This document shows positions 58,392 through 64,000 of a stretch of DNA of 64,000 nt, in pieces. The notes beneath the pieces are model-generated. The model was not told where the DNA came from. It did not search any database and saw only the letters and a program-made list of their open reading frames with translations. A program made the position numbers and the translations under genes. Position 1 is the stretch's first letter. Each line of letters begins with the position of its first letter. The stretch spans positions 4,712,001-4,776,000 of the forward strand of contig NZ_CP032543.1 in NCBI RefSeq assembly GCF_003610995.1, in the 5' to 3' direction. Source of the stretch: Streptomyces griseus subsp. griseus (GTDB lineage Bacteria; Actinomycetota; Actinomycetes; Streptomycetales; Streptomycetaceae).

Positions 58392-59345
58392 ATGGTGCAT
58401 CAACGCAGCTCACAGCCCCGGCTGTCACCGAGCAGTTACGAAGAAGACATCCGGGCCGTCCTCGCGCCCCGCCTCGCGTACTTCGAGGCGGTGGCCCGCC
58501 ACGAGCATGTGACCCGCGCCGCACACGAGCTCGGCGTCCCGCAGTCCACGCTCTCGCGGGCCATGGTCCGGCTCGAAGCGGACCTGGGTGTCGCCCTGTT
58601 CGCCCGCAAGGGCCGCACGGTCTCGCTCACCCCGGCCGGCCGCACCTTCCTCACCTCGGCCGAACGCGCCCTGGCCGAGGTGGAGAAGGCCGCCGACGCG
58701 GTCCGCGCGGACGCCGACCTCACGACCGGCCGGGTCTCCTTCGGCTTCCTGCACACCATGGGCTCGGAGACCGTACCCGCCCTGATCCGCGCCTTCCGGG
58801 CCGACCACCCCAAGGTCCGCTTCCAGCTCGTCCAGAACTACGGCGAGGCGATGATCGAACGCCTCCGCGCGGGCGGCCTCGATCTCTGCCTCACCTCACC
58901 CGTCCCCGACGCTCCCGACCTGGTCACCCGCCGCCTCGACGAACAGCGCCTGCGCCTGGTGGTCCCCGACGACCACCGCCTGGCCTCCCGCCGCCGCATC
59001 CGCCTCGCGGAGGCCGCCGACGAAACCTTCGTCACGCTCGAACCCGGTTACGGGCTCCGCCGCATCACCGACGACCTCTGCGCGGAGGCCGGTTTCACCC
59101 CGCGCGTCGCCTTCGAGGGCGAGGAGGCCGAAACCCTGCGCGGCCTGGTCGCCGCCGGGTTGGGCGTCGCCCTGCTGCCCCCGCCCGCCGTGGCCCGCCC
59201 GGGCGTGGTCGAGCTGACGGTCACGGCCCCGCGCGCGGTCCGCGAGATCGGCGTCGCCTGGCTGGACGGCCACCCGGACACCCCGCCGGTCGCCGCCTTC
59301 AAGCGGTTCCTGCTCTCGCGGCGGGGGAACCTGCTGCCGGACTGA
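58392..59345 (+). CDS. LysR family transcriptional regulator
   Basis: Regulator of 317 residues. HTH: RLAYFEAVARHEHVTRAAHE, LGVPQSTLSRAMVRLEADLG, VALFARKGRTVSLTPAGRTF. The effector-binding domain starts near residue 90 (GRVSFGFLHTMGSETVPAL). ATG at 58392 sits 7 bases after CATAAT without a ribosome site, so its mRNA also looks leaderless; longer in-frame starts reach into the MFS promoter and are unlikely. It is expected to regulate the divergent MFS gene and itself through the palindrome between them. Confidence 0.93.
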   Translation: MVHQRSSQPRLSPSSYEEDIRAVLAPRLAYFEAVARHEHVTRAAHELGVPQSTLSRAMVRLEADLGVALFARKGRTVSLTPAGRTFLTSAERALAEVEKAADAVRADADLTTGRVSFGFLHTMGSETVPALIRAFRADHPKVRFQLVQNYGEAMIERLRAGGLDLCLTSPVPDAPDLVTRRLDEQRLRLVVPDDHRLASRRRIRLAEAADETFVTLEPGYGLRRITDDLCAEAGFTPRVAFEGEEAETLRGLVAAGLGVALLPPPAVARPGVVELTVTAPRAVREIGVAWLDGHPDTPPVAAFKRFLLSRRGNLLPD

Positions 59346-59556
59346 GGAGAACCGGACAGCTCGAACGGGGACGGGCGGGCTCCCATGGGCACAGCGGGCG
59401 ACCACGGGCCGGTGCATCCAGCCTCCCCCCGATTGCCCGGGGGCCCGGGTCTGAAGGGCGTCACCTTCGCGGCCGTCGCCGGCTCGGCCATGGTGCCGCT
59501 GCCGCAGAGGCCGGCAGGCGTGCGCACGGCCCGACGGCTCCTGCGTACGGCGTCGC

Positions 59557-60318
59557 TCAGTGCCGCAGCGACCGGCCGAACCCCGCCGCCAGCGGCATCC
59601 GCAGCCCCAGCGGCGGCGGTGCGGCCAGGGCGTCCTTGACCGGGCGCGCGTAGGAGCGGGCGAAGAGGGAGCCTCGTACGAAGTCGGCCGCCAGCGCCAC
59701 CACTTCGGAGCGGTGCTGGCGTAGCGCGTGGCCGTCGGAGTGGACCTCGAAGCGGCAGGTGTCGCGGTTGGACTTCTTCGCCCGCTCGGCCAGCCGGTAC
59801 GACAACTCCGGGTCCGTGCGCTCGTCGTTGGTGCCGTGCACGATCAGTACGCGCCGCCCCATGAGCTGCTTCACCGGCTCCGGCTCGGCGGCGGTGTGGT
59901 CCGGCAGCCAGGGGGCCATCGCCAGGACCGAGGTGACCGCCCCGTGCCCGGCGGCCCGCAGCGCCGCCCGCCCGCCCATCCCGTGGCCCACCAGGCAGAC
60001 GGGGACGTCCCCGTACCGCCGCTGGACCTCGTCGGCCGCCCAGGCCGCGTCCTGCGCCGGATGCGCGTCGGTGTCGTTCCAGCCCCGGCAGCGGTAGCGC
60101 AGGACGTGCACCGCGAGCCCGTCGCCCTCCCCGGCGCGCGCCAGCGCACGGGCGAACGGCAGCTGGATCGCGTACGACAGGGGGGAGGGGCGGCGCCGTG
60201 AGTCGGGCTCCCCGTCCGGGAGCAGCAGGGCCACGCCGCTGACCTCGTAGGGTGCTCCGGCCGTCTGTACGGCCCGTCCCAGCCTGGCGGCAGGCAGGGG
60301 GAGTGCGCGCTGTGCCAT
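59557..60318 (-). CDS. alpha/beta hydrolase fold protein with Gly in place of the nucleophile Ser
   Basis: Predicted cytoplasmic protein of 253 residues with the alpha/beta hydrolase order: GVALLLPDGEPDSRRR (first strand and oxyanion loop), VHVLRYRCRGWNDTDAHPAQ, the nucleophile elbow VCLVGHGMGGRAALRAA, acid region LIVHGTNDERTDPELSYRLA and His in VHSDGHALRQHR. The elbow is normally GxSxG; here the codon is GGG (Gly), so the classical nucleophile is missing although Asp and His remain. It may be a non-catalytic binding protein. ATG at 60318 begins MAQRALPLPAARLGRAV. Divergent from adenosine deaminase. Confidence 0.83.
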   Translation of the reverse strand: MAQRALPLPAARLGRAVQTAGAPYEVSGVALLLPDGEPDSRRRPSPLSYAIQLPFARALARAGEGDGLAVHVLRYRCRGWNDTDAHPAQDAAWAADEVQRRYGDVPVCLVGHGMGGRAALRAAGHGAVTSVLAMAPWLPDHTAAEPEPVKQLMGRRVLIVHGTNDERTDPELSYRLAERAKKSNRDTCRFEVHSDGHALRQHRSEVVALAADFVRGSLFARSYARPVKDALAAPPPLGLRMPLAAGFGRSLRH

Positions 60319-60403
60319 GACAGAACAGTCTCAGAAGAGCAGGTGTACTCCACCCGACTTTCCGGTCACTGTTGCGCATCGACGGAAAGCGCCGACAGGC
60401 GCT

Positions 60404-60415
60404 CTACGCGCGTAG
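60404..60415. promoter_or_regulatory. perfect palindrome CTACGCGCGTAG upstream of add
   Basis: Perfect 12-base palindrome directly upstream of TAGAGT (60420-60425), the likely -10 element of the adenosine deaminase gene. Binding here would block polymerase. Same core upstream of the BMP lipoprotein and the nucleoside ATPase genes. Confidence 0.75.
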
Positions 60416-60419
60416 GCGC

Positions 60420-60431
60420 TAGAGTGCCAAG
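60420..60431 (+). promoter_or_regulatory. -10 element of add, leaderless start
   Basis: TAGAGT at 60420-60425 is 6 bases before the ATG at 60432, and no ribosome site exists, so transcription probably begins at the start codon. A -35 element is not clear. Confidence 0.62.
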
Positions 60432-61586
60432 ATGACGAGCCAGACCCCGAATGTCCCTGATTCCGACCAGATCCGGCGCGCCCCCAAGGTGCTGCTCCAC
60501 GACCACCTCGACGGCGGCCTGCGCCCGGGCACGATCATCGAGCTGGCCCGCGCGCAGGGTTACGACTCCCTCCCCGAGACCGAGGCCGACAAGCTCGGCA
60601 TCTGGTTCCGCGAGGCCGCCGACTCCGGTTCGCTGCCCCGGTATCTGGAGACCTTCGCCCACACCTGCGCCGTCATGCAGACCCGCGACGCGCTCTTCCG
60701 GGTGGCCGCGGAGTGCGCCGAGGACCTGGCCGAGGACGGCGTCGTCTATGCCGAGGTCCGCTACGCCCCCGAGCAGCACCTGGAGGGCGGCCTGACCCTC
60801 GAAGAGGTCGTCGAGGCGGTCAACGCGGGCTTCCGCGAGGGCGAGCGCATCGCCCGCGCCAACGGTCACCGCATCCGCGTCGGCGCCCTGCTCACCGCGA
60901 TGCGGCACGCCGCCCGCGCGCTGGAGATCGCCGAGCTCGCCAACAGCTACCGCGACCAGGGCGTCGTCGGCTTCGACATCGCGGGCGCCGAGGCCGGCTT
61001 CCCTCCCACCCGCCACCTCGACGCGTTCGAGTACCTCAAGCGGGAGAACAACCACTTCACCATCCACGCGGGCGAGGCCTTCGGCCTGCCGTCGATCTGG
61101 CAGGCCCTCCAGTGGTGCGGCGCCGACCGGCTCGGCCACGGCGTGCGGATCATCGACGACATCGAGGTCGCGGAGGACGGCTCGGTCTCCCTCGGCCGCC
61201 TCGCCTCCTACGTACGGGACAAGCGCATCCCGCTGGAGATGTGCCCGACGTCCAACCTCCAGACCGGCGCCGCCACCTCGTACGCGCAGCACCCCATCGG
61301 ACTGCTGCGGAAGCTGCATTTCCGCGTCACCGTGAACACGGACAACCGCCTCATGAGCGGGACGAGTATGAGCCGTGAATTCGAGCTGCTGACCGACGCA
61401 TTCGGATACACACTCGACGACATGCAGTGGTTCACCGTCAATGCGATGAAATCAGCTTTCATTCCTTTCGACGAACGTCTCGCGATGATCAACGAGGTCG
61501 TCAAGCCCGGTTACGCCGAGCTGAAGTCCGAGTGGCTTTTCCGGCAGACAGCCGTGACCAGCGGTTCTGTCGCCGCGGCGAGCTGA
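60432..61586 (+). CDS. add: adenosine deaminase
   Basis: Converts adenosine and deoxyadenosine to inosine forms. The 384-residue barrel shows [15 protein letters not shown] (HxH zinc ligands), [20 protein letters not shown] (third His and catalytic Glu region), [14 protein letters not shown] and [20 protein letters not shown], then [15 protein letters not shown] with the final Asp ligand. Slightly longer than the E. coli enzyme. Leaderless start at 60432 with a palindrome shared with the nucleoside uptake operon, which suggests co-regulated purine/pyrimidine salvage. Confidence 0.96.
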   Translation: MTSQTPNVPDSDQIRRAPKVLLHDHLDGGLRPGTIIELARAQGYDSLPETEADKLGIWFREAADSGSLPRYLETFAHTCAVMQTRDALFRVAAECAEDLAEDGVVYAEVRYAPEQHLEGGLTLEEVVEAVNAGFREGERIARANGHRIRVGALLTAMRHAARALEIAELANSYRDQGVVGFDIAGAEAGFPPTRHLDAFEYLKRENNHFTIHAGEAFGLPSIWQALQWCGADRLGHGVRIIDDIEVAEDGSVSLGRLASYVRDKRIPLEMCPTSNLQTGAATSYAQHPIGLLRKLHFRVTVNTDNRLMSGTSMSREFELLTDAFGYTLDDMQWFTVNAMKSAFIPFDERLAMINEVVKPGYAELKSEWLFRQTAVTSGSVAAAS

Positions 61587-61720
61587 CGTTCGGGGCGTGG
61601 GAGATGGCCGGGACGCGAAATCCCGGCCATTTTCCGCGTGTCGGGATGTTTGCGGCCGGGGCCGCGGGATGACTACCGTGCAGAGCCGCTCACATCCCCT
61701 TCCCCAAGGATGAATTCTTC

Positions 61721-62023
61721 ATGAAGAAGACCGCTGCCAAGACTCTCGGTGTCGCCGCCCTCGGTGCCGCTTTCGCCGCTGCCGCCGCCGGGAGCGCCTC
61801 CGCCGCCCCCTCGCTGCCCCTCGACACCGCGGCCGGCGCGCTCCCCGTCTCCACCATGGCGCTGGACACCGTCGCCAAGACCGCCCAGAACGCTCCGGTC
61901 CAGGAGACCGTCGGCAAGGTCCTCGGCGGGGACGCCACCGACGCCGCCGCCCCGGTCACCGGCCTGCTCGGTGGACTGCCCACGCAGGGCCTGACCGCCA
62001 ACGGCATCCCGCTCGGCGGCTGA
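61721..62023 (+). CDS. small secreted Ala-rich protein
   Basis: 100-residue protein with a clear signal peptide (MKKTAAKTLGVAALGAAFAA, cleavage after SASA near residue 28). The mature part is Ala/Gly/Thr/Leu-rich (LDTAAGALPVSTMALDTVAK; PVTGLLGGLPTQGL), without Cys or known domain. The ATG at 61721 lacks a canonical ribosome site but AAGGA occurs 13 bases upstream (61706-61710). Small secreted proteins of this type are common in Streptomyces and often highly expressed in development. Function unknown. Closed by a strong terminator. Confidence 0.82.
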   Translation: MKKTAAKTLGVAALGAAFAAAAAGSASAAPSLPLDTAAGALPVSTMALDTVAKTAQNAPVQETVGKVLGGDATDAAAPVTGLLGGLPTQGLTANGIPLGG

Positions 62024-62041
62024 CCGCACCCGCGGACGCGT

Positions 62042-62077
62042 GTGGGGCGCACACCCTGACCAGGGTGTGCGCCCCAC
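62042..62077. terminator. bidirectional terminator hairpin
   Basis: GTGGGGCGCACACCCT (62042-62057) pairs perfectly with AGGGTGTGCGCCCCAC (62062-62077) around GACC, between the small secreted protein and the convergent PspC gene. Confidence 0.88.
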
Positions 62078-62110
62078 CGTCATGTCCGGAGCCCGCTGCG
62101 GCCGGTCGCG

Positions 62111-62317
62111 TCACCAGGCCGTCGCGGACGAGGAGGACTTCTCCGCGGGCAGCAGCGCCCACAGGGCCAGATAGACCAGGAACTGCGGACCGGGCAGCAG
62201 GCACGAGACGACGAAGATGACGCGCATCGTGGAGGCCGAGGTGCCGAAGCGCCGTGCCAGCCCCGCGCACACTCCGCCGATCATGCGTCCTTCGGTGGGG
62301 CGGACCAGTGCGGCCAT
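62111..62317 (-). CDS. PspC-domain small membrane protein
   Basis: 68-residue protein. ATG at 62317 has AAGGAG 6 bases ahead, which rejects a 41-residue longer start. The whole protein is one PspC domain: RPTEGRMIGGVCAGLARRFG, TSASTMRVIFVVSCLLPGPQ, FLVYLALWALLPAEKSS. One or two helices insert in the membrane. PspC proteins sense envelope stress in other bacteria; in Streptomyces the family is large and mostly uncharacterised. Confidence 0.9.
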   Translation of the reverse strand: MAALVRPTEGRMIGGVCAGLARRFGTSASTMRVIFVVSCLLPGPQFLVYLALWALLPAEKSSSSATAW

Positions 62318-62449
62318 GGTGGGCTCCTTCGCGATACGTAGCGGTGGGAGCGGGTCTGTCGTGTCCTGCTCCGCCGGGAAGCCGGGAGCCGGTCTGTGCT
62401 GCTCCCGATGTATCCATGGTGCATCCGCCGGGAGGGACAAAGCATCGCT

Positions 62450-63022
62450 CTACGGGGCGATGCCGACCCTGGTAATCGTCGGGGTCGACCCCCCAGGGGC
62501 CTCGTCCCTGAGACGGGCCTCCTGCCGGTACCGGGGAAGGTCCCGTACGCCCGGCACCCCCCGGCGGCGCAGCCGCGCCCGGCAGACCGGGACGACCAGC
62601 AGATGGGCCAGGACCACGCCGGTGGTGTTCAGCAGCACCGAGTCGATGTCGACCACCTGGCCCGGCACCCCGGTCTGACCCAGCTCGATGGCGAGCGAGA
62701 TCAGCGCCCCGGCCGCCACCGTCCGCAGCAGCGACACCCAGGGGGAGACGAAGACCCGCCCCCCGGCCATCGGCAGCAGCACCCCGAGCGGGGCCAGCAG
62801 GACCAGCGCCCCGCCGATCCGCCGCGCGGCCTCGGCCGGGCCCAGCGCGAGGTCGGCCCTGATGGAGGCGAGCGGCTCGAAGTTGGCGGCGGTCGTCCAG
62901 GGGACGTCCAGCGGGCGCAGCGTCAGCCACCCGACGAGCAGCAGATGCGCGAAGAGGAGAGTGACCCCCGCCGCGCGGAAGCGGATGACGGTCTGACCGT
63001 CCGAACCTTGACGCACACCCAC
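62450..63022 (-). CDS. VanZ-like family membrane protein
   Basis: 190-residue membrane protein with four or five helices. The VanZ-type pattern is visible: VTLLFAHLLLVGWLTLRPLD, ANFEPLASI, GALVLLAPLGVLLPMAGG, ALISLAIELGQTGVPGQVVD, IDSVLLNTTGVVLAHLLV, including the conserved Glu in SLAIELGQ and Asp-Asp/Asn elements. Start GTG at 63022. The C-terminal 40 residues are basic and disordered. Homologues of VanZ are linked to glycopeptide tolerance, but no van genes are nearby, so no resistance is claimed. Confidence 0.86.
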   Translation of the reverse strand: MGVRQGSDGQTVIRFRAAGVTLLFAHLLLVGWLTLRPLDVPWTTAANFEPLASIRADLALGPAEAARRIGGALVLLAPLGVLLPMAGGRVFVSPWVSLLRTVAAGALISLAIELGQTGVPGQVVDIDSVLLNTTGVVLAHLLVVPVCRARLRRRGVPGVRDLPRYRQEARLRDEAPGGSTPTITRVGIAP

Positions 63023-63086
63023 CAGGACGCCCCGGGCGGGGGGATCGGTTCCGGCGACTTCGCCGGGGTCTGCGGCGTACCGGCCC

Positions 63087-63845
63087 TCAGTTCAGTTCGA
63101 GTGCGTCCGGGGTCGTCACGTCCTGCGGCCGGGACTTCGTCTGCGAGGTGCACAGATAGCCGCGCGGCGGGTAATCGCCGGGCCCGCCCAGCACCACCGT
63201 GCCGCCCGCCACGAGCGCCTCGTTCTCCGCGTACGTGCACACCAGCTGCGCCAGCGCCTCCGTCGACAGGTCCTCGGGCTGGCTGCTCAGCCGCAGGGTG
63301 CCCGCCGGGTCGTCCGCGCGGGAGGGCCCCACCCGCAGCTCGGAGGGGACCGCCGTGGCGAACCCGGCCACGCGCTCGTCCTCGGGCGGCGCCTGCTGCA
63401 CCTGCTCCAGCAGGGCGCGGGCGGCCACCAGCCGGTCCGAGCCGGCCGCACCGGCGGGCGCCGGCCGGTCCACGGCCACCAGCTGCGAGGCGCAGAGCAG
63501 GTACACCGATGCCGCCACGCTGTCCGGCGACCGGGTCGTGACATCCCCCGAGGCCACCTTGCACGGCCCCCGGGAGGGCGCGGCACCGGCGTCCACGGGC
63601 ACGGACGTCGTCCGGATCCCGCACCCCGAGGCGAGCGCGGCGACGGCCAGCACGGCACCGAGCGCGAAGACCGCACGGGCCCGCAGCCGGGACGCGACGG
63701 CCGCACGGGACCGCAACGGGGACGTGACGGCCGCGCGCATCGGCAGCCGGGACACGCCGGCCGCACGCGTCGGCGGCCGGGACGTCGCGGCAGCCGCACG
63801 CCACCGCAGCCGGAACGCACCCGTACCCGCACCCCTGCCCGTCAC
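63087..63845 (-). CDS. lipoprotein downstream of the AfsQ2-type sensor kinase
   Basis: Predicted lipoprotein of 252 residues. GTG at 63845 overlaps the kinase stop (GTGA). The signal is unusually long: four 10-residue Arg/Ala/Ser units (RAAGVSRLPM, RAAVTSPLRS, RAAVASRLRA and a variant) precede the hydrophobic core AVFALGAVLAVAALASGC with lipobox LASGC near residue 75. The mature part has extra Cys residues (GPCKVASG; YLLCASQL; LVCTYAEN; YLCTSQ) that could form two disulfides. By position it corresponds to the lipoprotein next to afsQ1/afsQ2 in S. coelicolor, as I recall it. Probably a periplasmic accessory to the sensor. Confidence 0.83.
   Translation of the reverse strand: MTGRGAGTGAFRLRWRAAAATSRPPTRAAGVSRLPMRAAVTSPLRSRAAVASRLRARAVFALGAVLAVAALASGCGIRTTSVPVDAGAAPSRGPCKVASGDVTTRSPDSVAASVYLLCASQLVAVDRPAPAGAAGSDRLVAARALLEQVQQAPPEDERVAGFATAVPSELRVGPSRADDPAGTLRLSSQPEDLSTEALAQLVCTYAENEALVAGGTVVLGGPGDYPPRGYLCTSQTKSRPQDVTTPDALELN
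63678..63800. repeat. 30-base tandem repeat encoding Arg/Ala-rich leader of the lipoprotein
   Basis: About four diverged 30-base units lie in frame between codons 16 and 56 and give RAA-xxxx repeats of 10 residues ahead of the lipoprotein signal core. Confidence 0.65.
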
Positions 63846-64000
63846 GACACCCCACCGTCCTCGCCCTTGCCCCCGGCCCCCTCGTCCCGCCCGTTCGGGT
63901 CCTGGTCCGACGACGCCCCGCCCCCCGTCAGCTTCTCGGCGTCGCGCGGCAGCCGCAGGACGAACACCGCACCGCCGTCGGGGGAGTTGGCGGCCGTGAT
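63842..64000 (-). CDS. sensor histidine kinase, C-terminal end (AfsQ2-like), cut by window edge
   Basis: Only the last 52 residues lie in the window. ITAANSPDGGAVFVLRLPRD is the typical end of a HATPase_c domain (G3-like region then final strand), followed by a disordered Gly/Asp/Glu-rich tail. The stop at 63842-63844 overlaps the lipoprotein start. Neighbourhood suggests the AfsQ1/AfsQ2 two-component system that controls antibiotic production and nitrogen-linked metabolism in S. coelicolor; this is from gene order I recall, not from the fragment alone. Confidence 0.7.
   Translation of the reverse strand: MTAANSPDGGAVFVLRLPRDAEKLTGGGASSDQDPNGRDEGAGGKGEDGGVS

Noticed and set aside
62450..63022. 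VanZ-like protein as an antibiotic resistance gene
   Set aside because: No vanH, vanA, vanX or regulators nearby; the VanZ-like family is broad and mostly unrelated to glycopeptide resistance.
1..64000. CRISPR arrays, tRNA or rRNA genes, insertion sequences, prophage or integrase genes
   Set aside because: Looked for in gaps between genes; no regularly spaced repeats, no cloverleaf-like sequences ending in CCA with a recognisable T-loop, and no transposase or integrase motif were recognised. This was by eye, not by a scanning program.

Overview
This window is chromosomal DNA from a high-GC actinomycete, almost certainly a Streptomyces. The signs are strong G/C bias at third codon positions, frequent GTG starts, leaderless promoters, an sdhCDAB operon without sdhE, many ECF sigma factors and TetR regulators, and a gene order that I recall (not searched) as matching the S. 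coelicolor SCO4847-SCO4906 core segment. Nothing looks like a prophage, insertion sequence, integrase or CRISPR array, and I recognised no tRNA or rRNA gene.

Layout. 1-7.6 kb: truncated D-Ala-D-Ala carboxypeptidase, small membrane protein, membrane metallophosphoesterase with an internal twin-arginine motif, a lone family-5 solute-binding protein, a TetR regulator, a DCC thioredoxin-like/membrane-protein pair behind a repressor-type promoter, and two proteins of unknown function. 7.7-11.1 kb: succinate dehydrogenase sdhCDAB on the minus strand. 11.3-19.2 kb: OHCU decarboxylase (purine catabolism), GH20 hexosaminidase, a shortened DUF4328 protein, a secreted HNH nuclease, a lone MT0933-type antitoxin, and a TetR/PH-like/secreted-hydrolase operon. 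19.5-20.6 kb: a decayed murG-like pseudogene. 21-28.8 kb: ECF sigma with partner membrane protein, an L,D-transpeptidase, a LysE exporter, a divergent TetR/flavin-monooxygenase pair, a LamG-domain protein and an acyltransferase.

29.1-40.4 kb is the most distinctive block: a nonulosonate (Kdn/sialic-acid-like) cell-surface polymer locus. It encodes a GT29-like sialyltransferase, a three-part GT8/TPR/pyruvyltransferase fusion, a polysialyltransferase-family protein, a GT2 enzyme, a DUF6716 putative glycosyltransferase, a CMP-nonulosonate synthetase fused to a KdsC-like HAD phosphatase, a NeuB-type synthase without its SAF domain, and a second GT-B sialyltransferase-like protein. Together these could make, activate, polymerise and pyruvylate a Kdn-type acid, in line with the teichulosonic acid known from S. 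coelicolor walls.

40.5-64 kb: FG-GAP secreted protein, M20 amidohydrolase, then a nucleoside uptake and salvage system (BMP lipoprotein, RbsA-type ATPase, two permeases, cytidine deaminase, thymidine phosphorylase) that appears to share a CTACGCG(C/T)GTAG-type palindrome with the distant adenosine deaminase gene. After it come a large subtilisin-like protease, a STAS protein, an ECF sigma with SnoaL-like tail, a second L,D-transpeptidase, a divergent LysR/MFS pair, an alpha/beta hydrolase whose nucleophile is glycine, adenosine deaminase, small envelope proteins (PspC, VanZ), and the lipoprotein plus C-terminus of a sensor kinase in the position of the AfsQ1/Q2 locus.
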